Notes under the pieces: model-generated | Databases searched by the model: none | What the model was told of the DNA's origin: nothing | What the model saw: only the letters and a program-made list of their open reading frames with translations | Position numbers and translations under genes: made by a program | Assembly: GCF_023283985.1 (NCBI RefSeq) | Contig: NZ_JAKIKU010000007.1 | Location: 62,001 to 126,000 of the forward strand | From: Shewanella electrodiphila | GTDB taxonomy: Bacteria; Pseudomonadota; Gammaproteobacteria; Enterobacterales; Shewanellaceae | DNA: 64,000 bases | Reading direction: 5' to 3' | Part shown: positions 20,533 through 29,771 of the stretch, one piece after another | How positions within the stretch are numbered: position 1 is the first letter of the stretch | How the letters are laid out: each line of letters begins with the position of its first letter

Positions 20533-21735
20533 ATGCGGGCTTTACTAAAACAGGAACTTAATCGTTTATGGCACTCGCCTTGGCAACTTGCCTTGGTGAC
20601 TTACATTCCGCTTATCAGTATTTTGTGTTTATGGTGGCTGTTTAGTGCAGGTTTGCCAAGGCAACTTCCTGTGGCTGTGGTCGATCAGGACAATAGCCAA
20701 TTAACCCGTATGTTAACTCGCAATTTAACAGCCAACTCGGTTATTAAACCTATTGCTTATGCGCAATTAGCGGATGCAGAAGCTGCAATGAAGCAAGCTG
20801 AAGTTTATGCGCTGGTTTTGTTTCCTCATCAGTTTAAAAAGTCATTGCTAACCAGTGGTAGTCCTACCGTTGATATTCGGTATAACAGCCAATTTTTATT
20901 GGTGGGTAAGCTGTTATCTAGCCAGCTTCAAATGAGTCTAGGGGCTGGATTAATGGAAGTTGCAGGCATGAATCAACTCCTTAGCGGAGTTAATCGAGCT
21001 TCTGTGGCCGTCAACTTAAGCCCTGTCACCAGTCAAACAACAGCGTTATTTAACCGTAACAACAATTATGTGGGCTTTTTAGTGCCACCGGTGTTGATTG
21101 CACTATTACAACTGATTGCGATGATGACGTTTGTAAATGCGTTAAATAGTACGCTAATCAACAAAGGTGATAGTTATTTATTGCCTAGTGATTTCTGGCG
21201 ACAAGTCGTTTGTAAGGTCCTTTTCTACACGCCGATTATGCTGCTTCATGGTTGTTTCATTCTTGCATGGTTATATGGTTATCTGAACCTACCTTTTGCG
21301 GGCTCCTTAAGCCTTTTAGTGATGGCTTTAGTGATGATGCTTCTCGCGCTTTGGACGTTAGTCATTTTGGTGTTCTTATTAATGCGTGAGCCTGCACGCA
21401 GTGTTAGCTTTTGTACTGCACTGTTTGCGCCAGCATTTGCCTTTATGGGAGTGACATTCCCTGTTAATGATATGCCGCAATTAGCTCAGTGGTGGCGGTT
21501 GATTATGCCTTCTAGCCACTATATTGATTCTCATATAAGCGTGATTAGCTATGGGGCACAGACACCGCAAGTCTTGCAGCAATTCTTATCCTATGGGTAC
21601 TTTTTGATTGTGTTGGTTCTGGCCTGGGCGCTCGAGCGAATGATCAGTAGCAAGCAATTATCGAATCAACAAAGCCAGATTCAGTCACCTGATGAATCAG
21701 TTGTTGTAGGTAATAACAAAGGGGCTAGCTTATGA
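20533..21735 (+). CDS. ABC-2 type exporter permease, first of two
   Basis: Inner-membrane permease of 400 residues with the ABC2_membrane_3 plan: one N-terminal helix (about 18-37), a periplasmic domain of about 140 residues opening VAVVDQDNSQLTRML, then five C-terminal helices with MREPARSVSF before ALFAPAFAFMGVTFPV. Members such as YhhJ or YbhS pair with an ATPase to export drugs or other hydrophobic compounds. No nucleotide-binding domain is fused to it or encoded nearby. It overlaps the second permease by four bases. Confidence 0.85.
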   Translation: MRALLKQELNRLWHSPWQLALVTYIPLISILCLWWLFSAGLPRQLPVAVVDQDNSQLTRMLTRNLTANSVIKPIAYAQLADAEAAMKQAEVYALVLFPHQFKKSLLTSGSPTVDIRYNSQFLLVGKLLSSQLQMSLGAGLMEVAGMNQLLSGVNRASVAVNLSPVTSQTTALFNRNNNYVGFLVPPVLIALLQLIAMMTFVNALNSTLINKGDSYLLPSDFWRQVVCKVLFYTPIMLLHGCFILAWLYGYLNLPFAGSLSLLVMALVMMLLALWTLVILVFLLMREPARSVSFCTALFAPAFAFMGVTFPVNDMPQLAQWWRLIMPSSHYIDSHISVISYGAQTPQVLQQFLSYGYFLIVLVLAWALERMISSKQLSNQQSQIQSPDESVVVGNNKGASL

Positions 21736-22871
21736 GTTGGCTACAATTATTACTTGCCGAGTTTAAGGCCATATTAGCTGATAAAGCGATAGTCGTTACC
21801 ATGTTTGGTGGGGTGTTATTTTATTCTGTTTTATATCCCTTACCTTATCTAAATCAGGTGCCAACAGAGCAGATGGTTGTGGTGGTTGATCATGACAATT
21901 CATCGTTAAGCAGGCAATTACTTAGGCATGCCGATGCAAGCCCTAAAATTAACATTGTGGCGCAACTTGGCAGTATTCATGAAGCAGAGCAATGGATTTC
22001 AGAATCTAAAGCTCACGGTTTATTGGTGATCCCTGAAGGTTTCAGACGCAACCTATTACTCGGTAAAGGTGCCACCTTAAGTTACGGCGGTGATGCGAGC
22101 TACTTTTTGATTTACTCAGCTATTGCAGAAGGTCTCATTAGCGCCGGCATGGATGCGGGTAAGCAAATTCAAATGGTGGGTTTATTGGCTCGAGGCCAAA
22201 ACCCTATCCAAGCTCAGCAAAGCTTAAATTCAGTCAATATTAATAGTGTTCCAGCATTTAATCCCAGTTTAGGCTACACGCCCTATGTAGTGCCTGGGTT
22301 ATTTTTACTTATTCTGCATCAAACCTTGTTGATCGGTACGGGGATTTTAGGGGCTGGGCAATGGCGTAAAAAAGGTTACTGGAATAAGGTTTCCCCCTCA
22401 GCCTTAATTGGTGCTCGATTAACGGTATTTAGTCTTATCTATGTGCTGTTTTCAAGCTTTTATCTAGGCTATTGTTTCTATTGGTATGATGTCAGTGTGC
22501 AGGCGACATTAGCCCAAGTCAGTTTGTTCATGTTGCCATTTTTATTGTCGACTGCAGCTTGTGGTATCGCCTTAAGCAGTTTGTTTGTTAAGCGTGAGCT
22601 ACCGACCCAAGTGCTGCTGTTAGTTTCAATGCCAATATTGTTTGTGTCAGGTTTTGTTTGGCCATTAGCATTAATCCCAGATGTGTTAGTGCAATTATCA
22701 CAAGTTATCCCGGCAGTACCCGCCATTTTAGGAATGTTAGAATTAAATCAAATGGGGGCGGACTGGGTGACTGTGTTGCCGCAATGGCTGCAAATGTGGG
22801 TATTATTTGCTTTGTTTTTATTGCTGGCTTACATAGGTGTCAAGCGCAGACTACCGAGTGATTTGGCGTAG
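21732..22871 (+). CDS. ABC-2 type exporter permease, second of two
   Basis: Paralogue of the preceding protein (379 residues) with the same plan: N-terminal helix, periplasmic domain starting VVVVDHDNSSLSRQLLRHA, then five or more C-terminal helices, including VKRELPTQVLLLVSMPILFVSG. The two presumably form a heterodimer. Starts at the ATGA overlap with the first permease. Ends 28 bases before a strong bidirectional terminator, so the operon has only four genes and lacks an ATPase. Confidence 0.85.
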   Translation: MSWLQLLLAEFKAILADKAIVVTMFGGVLFYSVLYPLPYLNQVPTEQMVVVVDHDNSSLSRQLLRHADASPKINIVAQLGSIHEAEQWISESKAHGLLVIPEGFRRNLLLGKGATLSYGGDASYFLIYSAIAEGLISAGMDAGKQIQMVGLLARGQNPIQAQQSLNSVNINSVPAFNPSLGYTPYVVPGLFLLILHQTLLIGTGILGAGQWRKKGYWNKVSPSALIGARLTVFSLIYVLFSSFYLGYCFYWYDVSVQATLAQVSLFMLPFLLSTAACGIALSSLFVKRELPTQVLLLVSMPILFVSGFVWPLALIPDVLVQLSQVIPAVPAILGMLELNQMGADWVTVLPQWLQMWVLFALFLLLAYIGVKRRLPSDLA

Positions 22872-22892
22872 AACACATCCTTTCAAATCCAT

Positions 22893-22935
22893 AAAAAAAT
22901 AGACATTGGCTTAAGCGCAATGTCTATTGGTTTTT
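22893..22935. terminator. Bidirectional terminator between convergent genes
   Basis: ATAGACATTG (22899-22908) and CAATGTCTAT (22918-22927) form a perfect 10-bp stem with a 9-base loop. An A tract precedes the stem and a T-rich stretch follows, so it can end both the exporter operon (plus) and the TPR gene (minus). Confidence 0.85.
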
Positions 22936-22991
22936 CAGTATTATTAATTAGCTTTATTAAGCTTTGCTGTCGCTGTTGATCGTCTTCCAAA

Positions 22992-23492
22992 TTATAAAGT
23001 TCCCGTTTCAGCGTTGTTAAGTTCAGCTTCTAGGCGAAGTAAGTTTTGCTTGTAGATTGGCTCATGAGTGGCTTTAGCTGCCTTTTTAAAGTCTTCTAAG
23101 GCACCTGTATTATCATTGGCTAATACTTTCATCACACCACGGTTATTGTAGGCGTATGCGCGCATTTGCATCGATGGTAGCTTGTCTGCATTAACAGCCA
23201 TTTTTACTGCTTCAGTACAGGCTTCTTCGGCAATTTCATACTTAGACATTTTGGTGTAACCAACGCATAAATTGAGGTTACGTGTATAAGTATCGATTGC
23301 AGAGCGTTTAGCTGATTTGGTTAATGCGATGCCTTCAGCAAGATCACCCGCTTGAATGGCGTCCACACCTGGCATGTTTTCAATTAACACCATTTTGTAA
23401 CTTGTGGTTTCTACTGCTGCAGCAAAAACACTTCCTGAACAAGCAATTAATAGACTAGCAGCGATCATTGAGGTCAGTTTAGAATGTTTCAT
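22992..23492 (-). CDS. Small secreted TPR-like protein
   Basis: Protein of 166 residues with a signal peptide (cleavage near VFAAAVE) and two tetratricopeptide-like repeats in the mature part: ACTEAVKMAV-type and RAYAYNNRGVMKVLANDNTGALEDFKKAAKA. A periplasmic scaffold role is inferred from the repeats; no enzymatic motif is visible. AGGAGT precedes the ATG at normal spacing. It is a single-gene unit between two hairpins. Confidence 0.7.
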   Translation of the reverse strand: MKHSKLTSMIAASLLIACSGSVFAAAVETTSYKMVLIENMPGVDAIQAGDLAEGIALTKSAKRSAIDTYTRNLNLCVGYTKMSKYEIAEEACTEAVKMAVNADKLPSMQMRAYAYNNRGVMKVLANDNTGALEDFKKAAKATHEPIYKQNLLRLEAELNNAETGTL

Positions 23493-23576
23493 TTTAATAC
23501 TCCTTTATAGGTAGTAGCGGTTGCTACATCGCTAATTTAGGCAAAACTGTGATAGCTGACAAACGAGAATAATTGG

Positions 23577-23607
23577 ATCGATAAGTGAGTTTTTTTCACT
23601 TATCGAT
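23577..23607. repeat. Perfect 12-bp inverted repeat with T-rich loop
   Basis: ATCGATAAGTGA (23577-23588) and TCACTTATCGAT (23596-23607) flank the loop GTTTTTT. It lies between the TPR gene and the LysR gene, upstream of the former and downstream of the latter. It could be a terminator for the LysR transcript or an operator; neither is proved. Confidence 0.6.
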
Positions 23608-23650
23608 ATTTAGGGCGTATTGAACTATCACAGTTGTTTTTGCAGCGAGT

Positions 23651-23732
23651 TGTTGTTCATTTAGATAAGGCAGAGGCTTTGTGGTGTAGCCATGCTACAT
23701 AAAAGCCGATAACGCAGTAAAAATGAACAACA
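23651..23732. repeat. MITE-like nested palindromic element
   Basis: Outer arms TGTTGTTCATTT (23651-23662) and AAATGAACAACA (23721-23732) are perfect 12-bp inverted repeats. Inside lie GGCTTT / AAAGCC (23675 / 23702) and TGTAGC / GCTACA (23685-23699). Together they can fold into one long cruciform of about 82 bases. It resembles a small non-coding interspersed repeat, but no second copy occurs in this window. Confidence 0.5.
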
Positions 23733-23744
23733 CAATTTAGGGTT

Positions 23745-24641
23745 CTATAGCGGCTTATTTTGAAAATTAAATCGCGCGACAATCCAGTCAATTAACTGTT
23801 GAACGTCTACATTAGGCTGGCTGTTGCCGTGATGAATGAGGTGATAGTTATCTCGGCTGTTGAGTGTTTGGGGAAATAAAGCAACTAAGCTTTTATTATC
23901 AAACCACTTTTGACTGATCGGTAGGGGAATAAGGGCAATGCCTAAGCCTTGTTCTGCGGCTCGTGCAACGCTGAACATGCTGTCTAACTGGATTATTTGT
24001 TTGGCTTTAAAGTTATGTATTCCAGCAGCTTCAGCCCATTGCTCCCAAGAGTGGGGTCTTGCTTGGTGAACGATTAATGGTGTTTCTGATAAAGCGTCCA
24101 GTCCCTTATCTTTAATGTGGGCATATAAAATGGGGTTACAAGCAGGAACATAGTTAAGTGGAAAGAGTTGGTATGAATGTTCACTGTTATGTCGAGTGCC
24201 GGATAACACAATGGATAGATCTGTTTGGGCGGTTTGTGCAGAGCGAGTTTTTACGGTTTCTAGCTTTAAGTTGATATGTGGATACTCTGTTGACCAACCG
24301 ACGAGTTGTGGCACAAACAGCTCACTGGCAAAAAATTCAGGCATCGAAATGCTTACTTCTTGCATACTTTTTTGTTGATTGAATTGGTTGACCGTTTCTG
24401 ATAATTTCACCATTAATGGCGCGACTTGTTGATAGAAACGACTGCCATCATCTGTGAGGGTTATTGAGCGAGTTTGACGCTTAAATAATGAAAGTTGTAA
24501 ATTTTCTTCTAATTGTTTGATTTGGTGACTCACCGCTGAAGGGGTGAGAAAAAGTCGATGGGCAGTTTCTTTAAAGCTTAAGCACTCTGCGGCTACACAA
24601 AAACAGCGCAAACCTCGAAGTGAGGTATGTAAAGGTAACAT
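23745..24641 (-). CDS. LysR-family transcriptional regulator (GcvA-like)
   Basis: 298-residue LysR regulator. The N-terminal winged helix-turn-helix is typical (FCVAAECLSFKETAHRLFLTPSAVSHQIKQLEE, residues about 14-46), followed by a linker helix and a two-lobed effector domain. The LRGLRCFCVAAEC start and the SAVSHQIK recognition helix resemble the GcvA/AmpR branch. The target is unknown: neither flank is divergently transcribed from it. GAGAACACC precedes the ATG. Confidence 0.85.
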   Translation of the reverse strand: MLPLHTSLRGLRCFCVAAECLSFKETAHRLFLTPSAVSHQIKQLEENLQLSLFKRQTRSITLTDDGSRFYQQVAPLMVKLSETVNQFNQQKSMQEVSISMPEFFASELFVPQLVGWSTEYPHINLKLETVKTRSAQTAQTDLSIVLSGTRHNSEHSYQLFPLNYVPACNPILYAHIKDKGLDALSETPLIVHQARPHSWEQWAEAAGIHNFKAKQIIQLDSMFSVARAAEQGLGIALIPLPISQKWFDNKSLVALFPQTLNSRDNYHLIHHGNSQPNVDVQQLIDWIVARFNFQNKPL

Positions 24642-24790
24642 GGTGTTCTCAATTAACTAAAAAAATATATAAGCAAATGCTAAGCCAATACTGAAGCGAT
24701 AAAATTCAATGGTTTAGTATATTGGTGAGTAACCATTCGCTTTATGGTTGAGCGTCTGCACTTTTCTGGTGCGCTGAATTCAGTCAATAA

Positions 24791-24814
24791 AAAAGCCTGC
24801 ATGAGCAGGCTTTT
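24791..24814 (-). terminator. Terminator of the Ig-like lipoprotein gene
   Basis: AAAAGCCTGC / GCAGGCTTTT with a 4-base loop. On the minus strand it ends with a T tract and lies 64 bases beyond the stop of the 24878 gene. Confidence 0.85.
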
Positions 24815-24877
24815 GTACAATATTTCAGCTTTTAATTTGAACGATTTGACGACTAACTTAGCCTTTTGTGAATAAAC

Positions 24878-27439
24878 TTATTCAACTGTCACACTGAAAA
24901 ATACTTCAGTTTTTAATCCCGCAGGTGTGGTTGTGGTTAAGGTTATCGTGTCTTGGCCAACTTCATCAGATGCGGTATAGGTAAATCGAGTCGCCACTTC
25001 ATTACATTCAAGGCTTGCATCGGTAAAGCTGTAGCAGGTTTTATTTGGTACGGTATAACCATTGAAGTCGATTGCGCCATTGGTTGCTGTAACGGTTAGT
25101 GTCGTTCCTGCTGGCAAGACTTGCTTGGCACTATCATATAATTCAACAAAAATAGTGCTCATGGCTTCTGGTGCTAAAGTTAAATCGCTGATCGGATTAC
25201 TATCAACATCAGTGGTGATGATTGTAGCGCCCGAGCCTGACATGGTTAATACCGTTGCGGCGCGAATGTAAGTTTTGTTTGCTTGGTCTTCGCCACATAA
25301 ACTACCTTCACATTGTGGGCCATTGAACATGCCATCACCACTAAATGGGTTCACACAGTCAATGACATCGCAATGGGCGTTGTAAGTATCACCTGTAGTA
25401 TTGAAATAAGGTTCACCATCACGGCGAAACCCAGATTCATCATCATCTCTGAAGGCATCACCTAAGTCACTGAAACCACCTTGATGGTAAGTTTCTCGGT
25501 CCATACCATTACCTGTACAGGCAATGGCATTTCCTACTCCATCTAAACAAGCATCTGTGATTACGCCGCCATCAGCATCATCAAAAATGTTATTACCATT
25601 GGTATCAAAGAAGGTTTCATGACCCAGCGCATAGGCTAATACTGTTACACGGTGATCGGTTGGGCGCGGGTCAGTTGATGTCCATATGACAGAGCAACTA
25701 CCATTAACTGTTGAACAAGAAGGCTGTATTTGTCCACCTTCAGCAGTAAAGTTCACTGTGGTGTCGTCAGGAGCTGGGTTGCCGAAACTGTCAGAAGCAA
25801 ACACGGTCATTGTGACCTCTTCACCATTGTTGTTGCCCGCTTCAGGGTTAAATAACGAAGGAGAGATACTAAACCCAAGCTGTTGAGGCAGACCTGTGTT
25901 AACAGTGAGCTGTTCAGACTGAGTGGTAATGGTATTGCCTGAATCTGTGGCTGATGCTAAAACACGCACAGGCGTCGGAATAGTACCCGATTGAACCGTT
26001 ACAGAGACTAAACCATCAGAATTACTGGTTGCTTGGCTAGTGGTATTGCCATTTGAGAAGCTTAAGCCGCCAACAATAGTATCTAAACTAAAGTCTACAT
26101 CTTGCAGTGCTATAGGTTGTCCATTAGCACTGCTAATTAAAAACGTCACTAATGAAGTCTCGGTAGAGCCAGTCCCGCCAGCACCTTTAATGCGGATTTG
26201 AGTCGGGTCTGCAGAAACAAAACTAAGACTTCCGAGTGTTTGACGCTCTAATGAAAAATCAAAATTTGCACTGAAGGATTCACTGCCAATCAGTGCTGTT
26301 GCAACAATTTGCTCACTTCGGACACTATTACCACTACAGCTTAAGTCTTGATAAGTTGAGCTTGCTGTACCTGTAGATGTAACCACTGGAGAGTCGATAG
26401 CTGCATCAGTATTGGTTACACAATCAGAGGTTAATGATACGCTTACTGGGCTCTGTAATGGCTCGAATGTCCCGTCAGCTGCTTCGACAATAACATCAGC
26501 ATAAACCCCAAAACTCGCACCTGCACCAATAATAAAATTACCGTCAGCATCGGCAGTTAAGGTTGAGCCTAATTTACCTTCAATAAACACATCTGCGTCA
26601 GGGTCTGAGTTATCAATAAAACCAAACTTTAAAGTGCCCTCAGGGATCACTTCATCACCCGCTAATACTTCATAATCACTGGTACCAGATATTGTTTCAT
26701 CGTTAAAATCAGTGCTGGTGACTAAGGTATAGGCGCCTAATTCACTACTTGAAGCGGTATAACTAATGCTCGCAATGCCTTCAGCTGTAGTGAGTGCGCT
26801 ATCAGGTGATAAACTGGCATTACCTGCTTGGAAGCTAACCAGTTGATTTGCGATTGGTTGGTTAGCACCATCCATTACACTGGCTGTCAGCAGTACAGCT
26901 TGATCAATTTTAAAGCGGGTGACTGTTTGACCTGCTTGAGTGATACTCGCTGTAACCGAAATGGTATCCGGTGTAGGCACGGTATTGGTATCTTCAAACT
27001 GATAATTTTTACTTGCGCTGACACTATCGGCATCATCAGGATTGAACGATACCATCAAAGTGCCCGCACCAACGGCATTGCTCGTAGAGCTAATAAATAC
27101 ACTCGCGAGGCCATCACTGTCAGTTAACTTACTCTCAGCACTGGCTTCACCAAAGTCAGGGGTAAAATTGACAATGGCACCACTGACGTTGCTATTGGAC
27201 AGTTTAAGCTGAGCTACCGCACAAAAGCTTTCGTTGATATCAAATGTCAGTGAGTCGGTATCGGCATCACATTGTCCATTAACAACGGTTTGGTAGCTAA
27301 CACTAATGCTATAGCTTCCATCTTCTCCCCCACCATTGTCGTTGTCATCAGACGGGCCATTACAGCCAGCAAGTAACCCGAGTAATCCAAGTGAAGCAAT
27401 TGATAAAGGCAGTGCATGTATTATTTTTTTTAGTAGCAT
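24878..27439 (-). CDS. Large lipoprotein with Ig-like (Big_1-type) repeats
   Basis: Lipoprotein of 853 residues from the ATG chosen here, with lipobox LLAGC (acylated Cys26) followed by an Asp/Gly-rich linker. The body carries at least four to five beta-sandwich repeats of the bacterial Ig type 1 kind, marked by recurring segments such as LTDSDGLASVFISSTS, LTTAEGIASISYTAS and NSDGLVSVTVQSG. Near residues 600-700 a Cys/Asp-rich insert contains DTNGNNIFDDADGG, an EF-hand-like loop. A surface adhesin or structural role is inferred. An ATG three codons upstream overlaps the AAGGA element. It follows darP by 24 bases and probably shares its transcript. Confidence 0.75.
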   Translation of the reverse strand: MLLKKIIHALPLSIASLGLLGLLAGCNGPSDDNDNGGGEDGSYSISVSYQTVVNGQCDADTDSLTFDINESFCAVAQLKLSNSNVSGAIVNFTPDFGEASAESKLTDSDGLASVFISSTSNAVGAGTLMVSFNPDDADSVSASKNYQFEDTNTVPTPDTISVTASITQAGQTVTRFKIDQAVLLTASVMDGANQPIANQLVSFQAGNASLSPDSALTTAEGIASISYTASSSELGAYTLVTSTDFNDETISGTSDYEVLAGDEVIPEGTLKFGFIDNSDPDADVFIEGKLGSTLTADADGNFIIGAGASFGVYADVIVEAADGTFEPLQSPVSVSLTSDCVTNTDAAIDSPVVTSTGTASSTYQDLSCSGNSVRSEQIVATALIGSESFSANFDFSLERQTLGSLSFVSADPTQIRIKGAGGTGSTETSLVTFLISSANGQPIALQDVDFSLDTIVGGLSFSNGNTTSQATSNSDGLVSVTVQSGTIPTPVRVLASATDSGNTITTQSEQLTVNTGLPQQLGFSISPSLFNPEAGNNNGEEVTMTVFASDSFGNPAPDDTTVNFTAEGGQIQPSCSTVNGSCSVIWTSTDPRPTDHRVTVLAYALGHETFFDTNGNNIFDDADGGVITDACLDGVGNAIACTGNGMDRETYHQGGFSDLGDAFRDDDESGFRRDGEPYFNTTGDTYNAHCDVIDCVNPFSGDGMFNGPQCEGSLCGEDQANKTYIRAATVLTMSGSGATIITTDVDSNPISDLTLAPEAMSTIFVELYDSAKQVLPAGTTLTVTATNGAIDFNGYTVPNKTCYSFTDASLECNEVATRFTYTASDEVGQDTITLTTTTPAGLKTEVFFSVTVE

Positions 27440-27463
27440 CAGCAACATCCTTGTAAGTAAATT

Positions 27464-27997
27464 TTATTCAGCTAAACCGGCGCGTAAGTATTTGAATAAT
27501 TCTTTATGAGATTTTGATTCAGGGCCTTTGGCTAACTCTTTAGTTGATTGGCGAATAAGTTGGCGCAACTTTTGACGATCAAATGCTTCATGTTGAGCAA
27601 GTAATGTTTCAACTTCTTCGTTTGGATTTTCAAGTAAACGGGCACGAAGTTTTTCAATAATCTGCACTTGAGCAGTTTCATTATTGTTTTTATTCAACAC
27701 ATTATCTAGTGCTGTAATGATGGGTTCGTGCTCAAAACCGCGCATTAATTTACCGATGTACTGAAGATGACGTCGGTATGCCTCAGTTTTCGGTTTAATG
27801 CTTTTAGTTTTTAAGACAGCATCATACAAAAATTCATCTAAACCAATTTTGTCTAGTTGCGATTTGCTTAAAGCAATAAGGCGCATGCCTAGCTCTTGTG
27901 CATCTTCGCTTTCTTTCTTGAATTCTGTTCTGCTGACGTAATCATCGTCATTGTCATATGGCTGGTGGAAGTGATCTGAATCGCCGACAATTTTCAT
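27464..27997 (-). CDS. darP: Dual-action ribosomal maturation protein DarP (YjgA)
   Basis: DUF615/YjgA protein of 177 residues associated with the late 50S subunit. Recognisable segments are VSRTEFKKESEDAQELGMRLIALSKSQLDKI near the start and RRHLQYIGKLMR in the middle. Located back to back with pmbA, which is the arrangement in E. coli (yjgA-pmbA). AGAGG lies before the ATG. A 247-base divergent gap holds both promoters. Confidence 0.92.
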   Translation of the reverse strand: MKIVGDSDHFHQPYDNDDDYVSRTEFKKESEDAQELGMRLIALSKSQLDKIGLDEFLYDAVLKTKSIKPKTEAYRRHLQYIGKLMRGFEHEPIITALDNVLNKNNNETAQVQIIEKLRARLLENPNEEVETLLAQHEAFDRQKLRQLIRQSTKELAKGPESKSHKELFKYLRAGLAE

Positions 27998-28245
27998 AGT
28001 AAATAACCTCTAATAAATATCATCGAATAATAACACTTCAGAGGCTATCGCGGCCACTGAATATACGTTAAGAAGACGATTTACTTTAAAACACATTTGC
28101 ACTCATTAAGTGATAATTCAACACGATAACTAAAGGTTAGTTTATTTAACCCTATTTGTGGGGCTAAATCCTTGTTTTGTTGGTTATCAATACAGTTTTG
28201 AATTTGATATGCTAGGCGCAACAATGGAAACTGAAGAGTAAGTTT

Positions 28246-29589
28246 GTGTCTACCAATAATATTGATACTGAATTATCGGCGTTAAAAGATGCCGTTGCTG
28301 TAGCATTAGAATATGCAAAAAAATTAGGCACGAGTGCTGCTGAAGTTGCCATTAGCAAACAACAAGGACTGTCGGTTTCAACGCGAGAGAAAGAAGTTGA
28401 AACCGTTGAGTTTAATAAAGACGGTGCTTTAGGTATTACAGTCTACCGAGATGGTTGTAAAGGCAGCTCATCAACATCAGATTTAAGTCCTGATGCGATT
28501 GCTATAGCGGTAAAAGCAGCGAATGACATCGCAAAATATACCTCATCAGATCCATTTAGCGGCTTAGCGGATAAAGAGCTAATGGCGCAAACCATTCGCG
28601 ATCTAGATTTATATCATCCACAAGATATCAGTCCTGACGAGCTGGCTCAGCTAGCCATTCGTGCTGAGGAAGCCAGTTTATCGGTTGATGAGCGAGTGCA
28701 ACATTCAGACGGAGCAACGGCTAATGCACATACCGCTGCTAAAGTGTACGGTAACAGCCATGGCTTCTTAAATGGCTATTGCAGCTCGCGTTATAGTTTA
28801 AGTTGTGTGGTGATTGGTGAAGAAGCTGATGGCAATATGCAACGCGATTATGATTACACTATTGCCCGTAAATATAACGAATTAATGACGCCAGAGTCAG
28901 TGGGATTATTAGCCGCAAATAAGACGGTAAACCGTCTTAACGCACGTAAAATCCCAACATCGAACTTACCTGTTTTGTTTTCACCTGAAATCGCGACAGG
29001 CCTGATTGGTCACTTGATTGGTGCGATTAGCGGCAGTAGCTTGTACCGTAAATCAAGCTTCTTACAAGATTCTATCAATACTCAACTGTTTCCTGATTGG
29101 TTTAGTATTGAAGAAAACCCGCATATGGTTGGCGCACTTGCAAGTGCAAACTATGACAGTGAAGGCGTGGCAACTCAGCAACGTCAAATCATTGATCGTG
29201 GCCAATTAGAAACATATCTATTAACCAGTTATTCTGCACGTAAGTTATCTCTACCTAATACTGGCCATGCTGGTGGTATTTACAACTGGACTTTAAGTCA
29301 CTCTGGGCAAACCTTTGATGAACTTATTAAACAGATGGGTACAGGGTTAATTGTCACTGAGGTGATGGGTCAAGGCGTGAACATGGTGACCGGGGATTAC
29401 TCTCGAGGTGCAGCAGGCTTTTATGTCGAGAACGGTGAAATCCAATACCCAGTGGAAGAGATTACTATCGCTGGTAATTTAAAAGACATGTTTATGGGCG
29501 TGCAAGCGGTTGCTAAGGATCAAGATTTACGTTCTTCAATCCGTACCGGCGGTATCTTACTGAGTGAGATGAAAATCGCAGGTAGCTAA
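28246..29589 (+). CDS. pmbA: Metalloprotease subunit PmbA/TldE
   Basis: Non-catalytic partner of TldD (447 residues; usual about 450). Family features are the N-terminal DTELSALKDAVAVALEYAKKLG region and the C-terminal motif SYSARKLSLPNTGHAGG. The HExxxH zinc motif of TldD is absent, as expected for PmbA. Start is GTG with AAGAG about eight bases upstream; no ATG lies nearby. Confidence 0.95.
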   Translation: MSTNNIDTELSALKDAVAVALEYAKKLGTSAAEVAISKQQGLSVSTREKEVETVEFNKDGALGITVYRDGCKGSSSTSDLSPDAIAIAVKAANDIAKYTSSDPFSGLADKELMAQTIRDLDLYHPQDISPDELAQLAIRAEEASLSVDERVQHSDGATANAHTAAKVYGNSHGFLNGYCSSRYSLSCVVIGEEADGNMQRDYDYTIARKYNELMTPESVGLLAANKTVNRLNARKIPTSNLPVLFSPEIATGLIGHLIGAISGSSLYRKSSFLQDSINTQLFPDWFSIEENPHMVGALASANYDSEGVATQQRQIIDRGQLETYLLTSYSARKLSLPNTGHAGGIYNWTLSHSGQTFDELIKQMGTGLIVTEVMGQGVNMVTGDYSRGAAGFYVENGEIQYPVEEITIAGNLKDMFMGVQAVAKDQDLRSSIRTGGILLSEMKIAGS

Positions 29590-29618
29590 TCTGCTTAAGC
29601 AAAAACATAAACCTTATT

Positions 29619-29645
29619 AAGCACTGCTCCAGCAGTGCTTTTTTG
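29619..29645 (+). terminator. Terminator after pmbA
   Basis: AAGCACTGCT CC AGCAGTGCTT followed by TTTTG; a 10-bp stem with a two-base loop, 30 bases after the stop. Confidence 0.85.
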
Positions 29646-29771
29646 TATCTCATTTTCAGATATTTAACCCCTTTACGCTGGCTTTCTTATCTTTACACTT
29701 CTTTACGGTCAATTACATCCACGCTTTGTCCTATCTCTTGAGAATGTAATTAAACAGTTAACGGAGTAGAT

